A stretch of DNA of 5,366 nt, taken from JAGQTE01 sp964648005 (lineage in GTDB: Bacteria; Actinomycetota; Acidimicrobiia; Acidimicrobiales; Acidimicrobilacustridaceae). Under the pieces are notes generated by a model that had not been told where the DNA came from, did no database searches, and worked only from the letters and a program-made list of their open reading frames with translations. Each line of letters opens with the position of its first letter. The stretch's first letter is position 1. This document shows positions 1 to 5,219 of the stretch, piece after piece. The translations under genes and the position numbers were made by a program. Location of the stretch: positions 1-5,366 of the forward strand of contig CAZYKR010000287.1 of the NCBI GenBank assembly GCA_964648005.1, in the 5' to 3' direction.

Positions 1-304
1 CGTGATCCTCGTGCGCCAGAGCGTCGAGTGGTGGCGCACGCTGCACCAGAAGGCCACCATCCAGCCGACGCAGCTCGGCGCCGAGATGGACGGCCTGATG
101 CTGTTCAGCCTGTTCTGTGGCTTCGTCGTCGGCACGCTCGTGTTCGCCTGGTTGGTGATCCATCGCTTCCGGGTCGCCTGGCTCGAGCGTGAAGCCGACG
201 AGTCGATGCTCGCCGACGCCATCGCCGAGCGCCGCGCCGAGGCGATCGACAGCGGTACCGGCGGCGACCCCTTCGGCCCCCGCACCGGCGAGGCGTTCGG
301 ATGA
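1..304 (+). CDS. ccmC: CcmC, heme exporter/heme-handling protein, 3' end only
   Basis: This is the C-terminal 100 residues of CcmC, open at the left edge; reading is in the frame whose first full codon is at position 2, and that GTG is internal rather than a start. CcmC is an integral membrane protein of the heme-handling family that presents heme with CcmD to CcmE on the outer face of the membrane. The diagnostic motif SVEWWRTLHQ is at fragment residues 7-16. Its histidine (codon 44-46) corresponds to the second conserved periplasmic heme-ligand histidine of the family. A last hydrophobic segment spans about residues 31-54. It is followed by a charged, probably cytoplasmic tail of about 45 residues, which seems longer than in proteobacterial CcmC. 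The stop TGA (302-304) overlaps the ccmD start as ATGA. Identity is secure from the motif and from the gene order downstream; only the N-terminal part is missing. Confidence 0.93.
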   Translation, partial: VILVRQSVEWWRTLHQKATIQPTQLGAEMDGLMLFSLFCGFVVGTLVFAWLVIHRFRVAWLEREADESMLADAIAERRAEAIDSGTGGDPFGPRTGEAFG

Positions 305-426
305 GCTACGTCCTCGCCGCCTGGATCATCGTGTTCGCCACCGTGCTCATCTACGCCGGGGCGACCATGCTGCGCGGTCGACGCCTGGCCCGGCAGGTGC
401 CACCGGAACGCCGGCGGTGGATGTGA
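301..426 (+). CDS. ccmD: CcmD-like small membrane protein
   Basis: A 41-residue protein that starts with ATG at 301, inside the ccmC stop (ATGA). It has one hydrophobic segment at about residues 4-22, followed by a strongly basic tail (LRGRRLARQ, then VPPERRRW). CcmD proteins are tiny one-helix membrane proteins that stabilise CcmC with CcmE and help release holo-CcmE; sequence conservation is poor, so the call rests on size, topology, the basic tail and position between ccmC and ccmE. A GAGG at 290-293, seven bases before the ATG, is a reasonable ribosome binding site. The last codon is an ATG directly before the TGA stop (ATGTGA, 421-426), and the ccmE GTG start at 423 lies inside it. GC-rich codon use matches the neighbours. 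The gene is short enough to be dropped by length-filtered gene calling. Confidence 0.82.
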   Translation: MSYVLAAWIIVFATVLIYAGATMLRGRRLARQVPPERRRWM

Positions 427-935
427 GCCTCGATCTCACCCCCCGCACCAGCGAGGCGGACGAGCGGCGCAGCTCGGCCGGTCGGCGCGTGATGGTGGCC
501 GTCATCGTGGCGCTGCTGCTCGGCGGCGCCTTCGTCGCCATCCGGGCGCTGTCGTCGGCGTCGGTGTTCTTCTACACCGTCGACGAGGCGGTCGAGCGCC
601 AACCCGATCTGGGTACGGCGCGGTTCCGCCTCGAGGGCATGGTGGTGCCGCAGTCGGTGCGCCCGACCCCCGAAGGCGTCGAGTTCGAGGTGTCCAACGG
701 CGCCGCCAGCGTGACGGTCGACCACATCGGTGACCCGCCGGAGCTGTTCCAGCCGTGCATCCCCGTCGTGCTCGAGGGGGCGTTCAGCTCGGCGACCAGC
801 GCCGAGCGGTTCTCGAGCGATCTCATCCTCGTGAAGCACACCGAGGAGTACAGCGAGGCCAACCCGCAGCGCATGGCCGAGGCCGAGGCGTCGGGCAGCT
901 CGGCGCTGTGCTCGCCGGAGGCGTCGGACGGGTGA
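423..935 (+). CDS. ccmE: CcmE, periplasmic heme chaperone
   Basis: A 170-residue protein. CcmE binds heme covalently through one histidine on the outer membrane face and passes it to the CcmF/CcmH ligase. The layout fits the family: a charged cytoplasmic N-terminus (1-22), one membrane anchor (about 23-42), a soluble beta-barrel domain (about 47-137), then the heme-attachment motif LVKHTEEY with His139 and Tyr143 (HXXXY type), and a flexible acidic tail. This is the classical histidine form, not the CXXXY variant of some archaea and delta-proteobacteria. I chose GTG 423 because it overlaps the ccmD stop by four bases (GTGA), as all other junctions here do, and keeps the charged N-terminus. 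Reading further upstream in this frame would overlap ccmC and ccmD. Starts at 489 (GTG) or 492 (ATG) would leave almost no cytoplasmic residues. Two cysteines, Cys112 and Cys163, are unusual for this domain. The protein is slightly longer than the E. coli homologue. Confidence 0.95.
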   Translation: MSLDLTPRTSEADERRSSAGRRVMVAVIVALLLGGAFVAIRALSSASVFFYTVDEAVERQPDLGTARFRLEGMVVPQSVRPTPEGVEFEVSNGAASVTVDHIGDPPELFQPCIPVVLEGAFSSATSAERFSSDLILVKHTEEYSEANPQRMAEAEASGSSALCSPEASDG

Positions 936-2887
936 GCGCCATCCTCGGCCCAGCAGCCGTGGCGCTGGGGCTGTTGGGGTCGGTAGCGGGGGCGATCACG
1001 GTGGCGTTCGGGCTGGCCCGCGGGCGCGCGCAGCTGCTGCGCATGGCGCGCAGCTACGCCTGGTTGCTCCTCGCTGCGGGGCTCGTCGCCGCCGTGGCCA
1101 TGGAGATCGCCCTGCTCACCGACGACTTCTCGATCAAGTTCGTCCACGACAACAGCGCCATTGCCACGCCGCTGCCGTTCAAGATCGCCACGCTGTGGTC
1201 GGCGCTCGAGGGGTCGATCATCTTGTGGGCGCTCATCCTCACCGCCTACATCGCCGCCGTCGGTCACCGCTTCCGCGACCGCATCACCGATCCACTGGTG
1301 GCGTGGGCGATGCTGACCCTGTTCGTCGTCGCCGGGTTCTTCTTCTTCCTGCTCGCCGGTCCGGCCAACCCGTTCCACGTCGTGCAGGTGCCGCCCGGCT
1401 ACGACGGGCCGGGGCCGAACCCGTTGCTGCAGAACCACATCCTCATGGCCGTGCACCCCCCGATGCTGTACCTGGGCTACGTGGGGTTCACGGTGCCGTT
1501 CGCCTTCGCCATCGGCGCGCTCGTCACCGGTCGGCTGGGGGAGGGGTGGCTGCTCGAGACCCGGCGCTGGACGCTGCTGGCGTGGGGCTTCCTGTCGCTC
1601 GGCATCATCCTGGGCGGGTGGTGGTCCTATGAGGTGCTCGGCTGGGGTGGCTACTGGGCATGGGACCCGGTCGAGAACGCGTCGCTGCTGCCGTGGCTCA
1701 CCGGCACCGCCTATCTGCACTCCGTGATGGTGCAGGAGCGGCGCGGCCTGCTGCGGGTGTGGAACCTGTCGTTGCTGTGCGCCACGTTCTCGCTCACGAT
1801 CCTCGGCACCTTCTTGACCCGTTCGGGCGTCGTCGCCTCCGTGCACGCCTTCTCGGACTCGTCGATCGGCCCGTTGCTGCTGGGGTTCTTCGGTGTGATC
1901 GTCGTCGTCTCGGTCGGGCTGATCACCTGGCGGGGCGAGCAGCTGCGCGCCCCGGGCCGCATCGACGCGCCCGTGTCGCGCGAGGGGGCGTTCCTGGCCA
2001 ACAACGTCGTGTTCGCCGCCTTCGCCGTGGTGGTGCTGCTCGGCACGACGTTCCCCCTCATCGTCGAGGCGACCGGCGGCGGCCGCCTGTCGGTCGGTGA
2101 GCCGTACTTCGACCGCATGACGATGCCGCTCGGTATGGCGTTGCTGTTCCTGATGGCGGTGGCGCCGGTGCTGCCGTGGCGGCGGGCCTCGACCGAGCTG
2201 CTGCGGCACCGGCTGTTCTGGCCGGCGGTCGTCGGTGTGGTGAGTGCCGGCATCGCTGTGCTCGTCGGTGCCCGCGGCGTCGTGCCCGTCGTCGCCTTCG
2301 CCCTCGCCGGCTTTGCCGGGGGCTCCGCAGGCCGGCACCTCGCCCTCGCCATCCGGCGGCAGGGATGGCGGGGCTTGGTCGGCCGCTCGAACGGCGGCAT
2401 GGTCGTGCACATCGGTGTGGTGCTGGTGGCGTTGGGGTTCGCCGCCAGCTCGGCCTACGCCCGGCAGGCGGATCTCACCTTGGCGCCGGGCGAGTCGGCG
2501 ACCTTCGCCGGCTACGAGCTGACCTTCCTCGGCGGTTCGACCCGCACCGAAGGGAACCGCTCGATCGTCGAGGCGCAGGTGTCGGTGAACGGCAGCGACC
2601 CGTTCGCTCCGTCGCTGCGCACCTTCAGCGCCTCGATGCAGCCGATCGGCACGCCCTCGGTGGCCACCGGTCCCGTCGCCGACGTGTACCTGGTGCTCAC
2701 GGAGGTCCCGGGTGCTGACGGGGTGGCCACGATCCGCGTCATCATCCAACCGCTCGTCGTGTGGATCTGGGTCGGCGGCATCGTCATCGCGCTCGGCACC
2801 GTGCTGTCGGCGTTCGGCGGCGGCCGGACCCGGGCCGGACGCCGGGCGGCCCCCGAGACGGACCGGCCGGCGGAGGTGCCGGCGTGA
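932..2887 (+). CDS. ccmF: CcmF, cytochrome c heme lyase subunit
   Basis: A 651-residue multi-spanning membrane protein, close to the usual length (about 650). CcmF is the core of the heme ligase: it takes heme from CcmE and, with CcmH/CcmI, joins it to apocytochrome c. The tryptophan-rich heme-handling motif is at residues 236-256 (LGWGGYWAWDPVENA, then SLLPWL). Four histidines match the family ligands: His175 in HPPMLYLG, His263 in YLHSVM, His305 in SVHAF and His493 in MVVHIG. Each is offset by two from the E. coli positions I recall (173, 261, 303, 491), including the transmembrane pair for the protein's own heme b. A large periplasmic loop (about 510-605) precedes the last helix (about 606-627). 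The GTG start at 932 overlaps the ccmE stop (GTGA), with GGAGG at 917-921 ten bases upstream. No truncation or frameshift is visible. Confidence 0.97.
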   Translation: MSAILGPAAVALGLLGSVAGAITVAFGLARGRAQLLRMARSYAWLLLAAGLVAAVAMEIALLTDDFSIKFVHDNSAIATPLPFKIATLWSALEGSIILWALILTAYIAAVGHRFRDRITDPLVAWAMLTLFVVAGFFFFLLAGPANPFHVVQVPPGYDGPGPNPLLQNHILMAVHPPMLYLGYVGFTVPFAFAIGALVTGRLGEGWLLETRRWTLLAWGFLSLGIILGGWWSYEVLGWGGYWAWDPVENASLLPWLTGTAYLHSVMVQERRGLLRVWNLSLLCATFSLTILGTFLTRSGVVASVHAFSDSSIGPLLLGFFGVIVVVSVGLITWRGEQLRAPGRIDAPVSREGAFLANNVVFAAFAVVVLLGTTFPLIVEATGGGRLSVGEPYFDRMTMPLGMALLFLMAVAPVLPWRRASTELLRHRLFWPAVVGVVSAGIAVLVGARGVVPVVAFALAGFAGGSAGRHLALAIRRQGWRGLVGRSNGGMVVHIGVVLVALGFAASSAYARQADLTLAPGESATFAGYELTFLGGSTRTEGNRSIVEAQVSVNGSDPFAPSLRTFSASMQPIGTPSVATGPVADVYLVLTEVPGADGVATIRVIIQPLVVWIWVGGIVIALGTVLSAFGGGRTRAGRRAAPETDRPAEVPA

Positions 2888-3465
2888 GCATCGACGGGCT
2901 GGACCAGACGGCCGACGCCGACGTCGCGCCACGCCGCCGTTGGGTGCCGGTGGTGGCCACCGCCGTCGCCCTGGTCATCATCGGTCTCGTCGTCGTGCTG
3001 GCGATGAGCAACCCGTCCACCGGGCCCGCCACGGAGAGCACGCTGGTCGGCAAGCCGGCGCCCGGCGTCGTCGGTACGACGATGGACGGCGAGCCGTTCG
3101 ACCTGGCCGACCACCGCGGCGAGTTCGTCGTGGTCAACTTCTTCGCCACCTGGTGCAACCCGTGCAAGGTCGAGCACCCGGAGCTGGTGCGGTTCTCGGA
3201 GCGCCACCGCGAGACGGGCGACGCCTCGGTCGTCAGCGTGGCCTTCGACGACTCGCCCGAAGCGATCGAGCAGTTCTTCGACGAGAACGGCGGCGACTGG
3301 CCCGTGCTGCCGGCCGACACGGGGCGCACCATCCTCGACTACGGCGTGACCGCCGTGCCCGAGAGCTACGTCGTGGCGCCCGACGGCACCGTGATCGCAC
3401 GGTTCGTCTCCGGGGTGCGCGCTGACGAGCTCGACGCCGCCATCGACGCCTGGGACGGCGGATGA
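2884..3465 (+). CDS. ccmG: CcmG/DsbE, membrane-anchored thioredoxin-like protein
   Basis: A 193-residue TlpA/DsbE-type thioredoxin-fold protein that works outside the membrane to reduce the apocytochrome CXXCH disulfide or resolve mixed disulfides with CcmH. An unusually charged N-terminus (1-20) precedes a membrane anchor (about 21-41). The thioredoxin domain follows from about residue 53: the GKPAPG entry strand, VVVNFFATWCNPC with the redox pair Cys91 and Cys94, and the cis-proline loop TAVPESY (Pro159). The active site WCNPCKVEHPEL resembles other CcmG proteins (WCPTCRAEH in E. coli). GTG 2884 was chosen because it overlaps the ccmF stop (GTGA) and has a strong GGAGG at 2872-2876, seven bases upstream. 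Alone, the fold could also be a general TlpA/ResA reductase; its position between ccmF and ccmH makes CcmG the better name. Confidence 0.92.
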   Translation: MSIDGLDQTADADVAPRRRWVPVVATAVALVIIGLVVVLAMSNPSTGPATESTLVGKPAPGVVGTTMDGEPFDLADHRGEFVVVNFFATWCNPCKVEHPELVRFSERHRETGDASVVSVAFDDSPEAIEQFFDENGGDWPVLPADTGRTILDYGVTAVPESYVVAPDGTVIARFVSGVRADELDAAIDAWDGG

Positions 3466-3962
3466 GCCCGGACGGTCGGCGCTCGGCCGCCGGTGCGCCG
3501 TGGGCCTGGGCGCTGCTGGCGGTGGCGCTGGTGGCCTTCGTCGTGATCGCGGCCGTCGGCACCCGCCCTCCTGCCAACGATCGCGAGGCCATGCTGGCGG
3601 TGGCCGAGACCGTGAAGTGCCCGACCTGCGTCGGCGAGTCGGTCGCGGTGTCCGAAGCGTCGATCTCCAAGACGATGCGCGGCGAGATCGCCGATCAGCT
3701 CGCCGCCGGACGCACCCCTGATGAGATCCGGGCCTACCTGGCGCAGAACTATGGCGACGTCGTGCTGCTCGACCCGGGCACCGAGGGCGTGGCCGTGCTG
3801 GTGTGGGTGCTGCCGCTGCTCGGGCTCCTCGGCGCCGCCGTCGGGCTCGCGGTGCTCTACCGCCGGTGGGGCAGGCGCGGACCGCTCGAGGCCACCGACG
3901 AGGATCGTCGCCTGGTGGCCGATGCCCTGAGCCTCGGCGAGGACGAGGCGGTCGAAGCGTGA
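3462..3962 (+). CDS. ccmH: CcmH, thiol-disulfide subunit of the cytochrome c ligase
   Basis: A 166-residue protein of the CcmH/CycL/NrfF family, which holds the apocytochrome heme-binding cysteines for ligation with CcmF. An N-terminal hydrophobic segment (about 13-33) acts as signal or anchor. It is followed by the three-helix domain with the redox pair Cys53 and Cys56 in TVKCPTCVGES. A helix pair with TPDEIRAYLAQNYGDVVLLDP (residues 85-105; the Y-G-D-x-V-L stretch is a family hallmark) leads to a second membrane helix (about 110-133) and an acidic cytoplasmic tail. The usual LRCxxCQ signature is altered here: Leu-Arg is replaced by Val-Lys and the Gln after the second Cys by Val; the redox cysteines are intact. 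The ATG overlaps the ccmG stop (ATGA) and the stop overlaps the ccmI start (GTGA). It corresponds to the N-terminal domain of E. coli CcmH, with the TPR part encoded separately as in most bacteria. Confidence 0.95.
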   Translation: MSPDGRRSAAGAPWAWALLAVALVAFVVIAAVGTRPPANDREAMLAVAETVKCPTCVGESVAVSEASISKTMRGEIADQLAAGRTPDEIRAYLAQNYGDVVLLDPGTEGVAVLVWVLPLLGLLGAAVGLAVLYRRWGRRGPLEATDEDRRLVADALSLGEDEAVEA

Positions 3963-3965
3963 GCA
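3462..3965 (+). other. ccmG-ccmH ATGA junction and ccmH reading region (context note)
   Basis: The ccmG stop TGA (3463-3465) shares bases with the ccmH ATG (3462-3464). No good Shine-Dalgarno sequence is seen just before this ATG (only GGCGG touching it), so ccmH initiation probably depends on ribosomes terminating on ccmG. This is the weakest ribosome binding site in the operon together with that of ccmE, which has only GGTGG a few bases ahead. Confidence 0.4.
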
Positions 3966-4726
3966 AGGCGCTCGAGGAACAGCGCGACTTCCTGCTCGAC
4001 GCCTTGCGCCAGCTCGACGGCGACCACGAGGCCGGCCTGGTCGACGACGAGGACTACGCCAACCTGCGTGACGACTACACCGTGCGGGCGGCGAACGTCT
4101 TGCGAGCGCTCGACGCCGAGGCCGAGCGCGGGTCGCAGCGGGAGTCGTCCGGGCGCACGGGCATGCTGGCGGCGGCGCTCGTCGCCATGTCGATGGTCGT
4201 GGTCCTGCTGATCATCGTCGCCCGATCGGCCACCGAGCGCGTGGGGGACGCTCCGCTGACCGGCGGCGATGACGTGGCGGCGCGCACCAGCACCGTCGAC
4301 CCGCAGGTCGCCGACCTGTTGGCCACGGCCCAGCAGCAGTTCTCCCAGCAGTCGTACGCGGACGCCATCAGGACCTACGACGAGATCCTGCAGATCGACA
4401 GCGACAACGTCGAGGCCCTGACGTACCGGGGCTGGCTGCTGCGCCTGGTGTCGCTGCAGGCGGCAGAGCCCGAGGACAAGGCGTTGCTGCAGGAGCGCGC
4501 CCGTGAGGCCTTGGATCGGGCGGTCGAGGTCGAGCCGACGTTCGTCGACGCCCGGGTGTTCCGCGCCATCCTGCTGCGCGACCTCGGCGAGGTCGACGCC
4601 GCGCTGGCCGATCTCGACGCCGTCCCTCCCGACGGGGTCCCGGCGTTCATGCAGCAGATGGTCGACGGCGTGCGCGCCGATCTCGAGGTGATGGATCAGA
4701 CGGGGTCGACGCTCGGCGCACCGTGA
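3959..4726 (+). CDS. ccmI: CcmI-like TPR protein, apocytochrome chaperone
   Basis: A 255-residue protein with CcmI (CycH) layout but only one membrane helix. The N-terminal region is the CcmI-type helix pair: FLLDALRQLDGDHEAGLVDD continuing into EDYANLRDDY at residues 11-40, the pattern of leucine, Glu/Asp and Gly-x-(I/L/V)-x-x-x-(D/E)-Y that defines the family. A transmembrane helix spans about 68-88. A linker leads to tetratricopeptide repeats at about 117-150 (AQQQFSQQSYADAIRTYDEI), 151-193 and 197-222 (FRAILLRDLGEVDAALADLD). In this family the TPR domain binds the C-terminal helix of apocytochrome c and delivers it to CcmF/CcmH. GTG 3959 overlaps the ccmH stop (GTGA); GAGG at 3945-3948 is ten bases upstream. 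The gene ends with two in-frame stops, TGA TAG (4724-4729), and its last 31 bases overlap the convergent phosphatase gene. Some annotations would call it only a TPR protein; operon position supports ccmI. Confidence 0.88.
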   Translation: MSKALEEQRDFLLDALRQLDGDHEAGLVDDEDYANLRDDYTVRAANVLRALDAEAERGSQRESSGRTGMLAAALVAMSMVVVLLIIVARSATERVGDAPLTGGDDVAARTSTVDPQVADLLATAQQQFSQQSYADAIRTYDEILQIDSDNVEALTYRGWLLRLVSLQAAEPEDKALLQERAREALDRAVEVEPTFVDARVFRAILLRDLGEVDAALADLDAVPPDGVPAFMQQMVDGVRADLEVMDQTGSTLGAP

Positions 4727-5178
4727 TAGGTGCCGCGGCACACCTCGCCGTCGTGCACCTCGAGCTCCCACACCGAGCCCTTCTCGACGGCGTCGGGCAT
4801 GGCGGCGCGCATCCCGGTGGCGCTGAGGCGCCGGACCATCGCCGGGATGAGGTCGCCGTGGCTGCAGGCCACGAGGTCGCCGTCGGCCGAGCGCGCCGCG
4901 CCGAGCACGCACGCCAACGCCTCCTCGGGGTCGGCCCCCTCGGCGAGCGACGGTTCGGCGCGCACCGGCACGCCGCGGCGTTCGGCGAGACCGTCGACGG
5001 TCTCGACGCAGCGACTCGCCGGGCTCGACAGGACCATCGTCACCGGCTGGTGCTCGAGCCGCGCCGCGATCGCTGACGCCTGCGCTGCGCCCCGCGCGGA
5101 CAGCGGACGGGCGGCGTCGTCGCCGGACCACGACGATCGGTTGCCGGCATGCGCGTGGCGCACCAGCCAGACGGTCAC
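4696..5178 (-). CDS. SixA-like histidine phosphatase superfamily protein
   Basis: A 160-residue small branch-1 histidine phosphatase. The N-terminal motif WLVRHAHAGNR carries the phosphate-accepting His8 and Arg7; SSPASRCVET supplies the second Arg (56); Glu80 in LAEG is a likely proton donor; CSHGDL carries the second catalytic His107. The pattern RHAHAG..., SGDDAARPLSARG, SSPASRC resembles both SixA (phosphohistidine phosphatase) and the C-terminal domain of actinobacterial MutT1-type Nudix proteins, here without any Nudix domain. Substrate cannot be told from sequence; candidates are phosphohistidine proteins or nucleotide-type phosphoesters. I prefer GTG at 5178: it gives the usual few residues before the RHA motif and sits seven bases after a TAAGGT box, fitting a leaderless message. 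GTG at 5187 would add three residues (MPP) and has no ribosome binding site. The 3' end overlaps ccmI tail to tail. Nothing ties it to cytochrome maturation beyond position. Confidence 0.9.
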   Translation of the reverse strand: MTVWLVRHAHAGNRSSWSGDDAARPLSARGAAQASAIAARLEHQPVTMVLSSPASRCVETVDGLAERRGVPVRAEPSLAEGADPEEALACVLGAARSADGDLVACSHGDLIPAMVRRLSATGMRAAMPDAVEKGSVWELEVHDGEVCRGTYHGAPSVDPV

Positions 5179-5185
5179 GGGCGGC

Positions 5186-5191
5186 ACCTTA
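5186..5191 (-). promoter_or_regulatory. Candidate -10 box of the histidine phosphatase gene
   Basis: On the minus strand the hexamer TAAGGT fits the actinobacterial TANNNT -10 pattern. Seven bases (5185-5179) separate it from the GTG at 5178, so transcription would begin at or next to that codon, giving a leaderless mRNA. The -35 region is unconvincing (a weak GTGAAT-like match at 5216-5211). Read instead as a ribosome binding site, AAGG would also lie eight bases before GTG 5178, so the start choice holds either way. Confidence 0.42.
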
Positions 5192-5207
5192 GCCGTGGCG
5201 CGCCCGG

Positions 5208-5213
5208 TACATT
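5208..5213 (+). promoter_or_regulatory. Candidate -10 box of the divergent FAD-protein gene
   Basis: TACATT matches TANNNT and lies six bases before the ATG at 5220, the spacing expected for a leaderless transcript starting at the A of ATG. No purine-rich ribosome binding site exists between it and the start (CACGCC only). No good -35 is seen at the usual distance (5185-5190, CACCTT), and that region overlaps the opposing -10 box. Confidence 0.42.
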
Positions 5214-5219
5214 CACGCC

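Noticed and set aside
189..422. N-terminal extension of ccmE to an ATG at 189
   Set aside because: It would overlap ccmC and the whole of ccmD, and its composition (Ser/Pro/Arg-rich) is that of an out-of-frame shadow. GTG 423 gives the normal CcmE length and the same overlap as the other junctions.
572..2932. A 786-codon open frame on the minus strand opposite ccmE and ccmF
   Set aside because: The translation is a low-complexity run of Arg, His, Gln, Asp and Pro, typical of the antisense frame of GC-rich genes. It lacks any domain, while the plus strand encodes clear CcmE and CcmF.
2512..3966. A 484-codon minus-strand open frame opposite ccmG and ccmH
   Set aside because: Arg/Pro/Ala-rich composition and no recognisable motif; the plus strand carries the WCNPC and CPTC redox proteins with coupled starts.
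4730..4741. Perfect 12-base palindrome GTGCCGCGGCAC just after the ccmI stop, considered as terminator or operator
   Set aside because: As a hairpin it would have only a four-base stem around a CGCG loop and no U-run. It lies in the phosphatase coding region, and short GC palindromes are expected by chance here.
3857..5131. A 424-codon minus-strand frame opposite ccmI and overlapping the phosphatase in another frame
   Set aside because: It shares the minus strand with the true phosphatase frame but has no motifs, and its remainder is a shadow of ccmI.
5179..5187. GTG 5187 as the phosphatase start
   Set aside because: It has no upstream ribosome binding site and lies inside the candidate -10 box; GTG 5178 fits better. 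The difference is only three residues, so this remains open.
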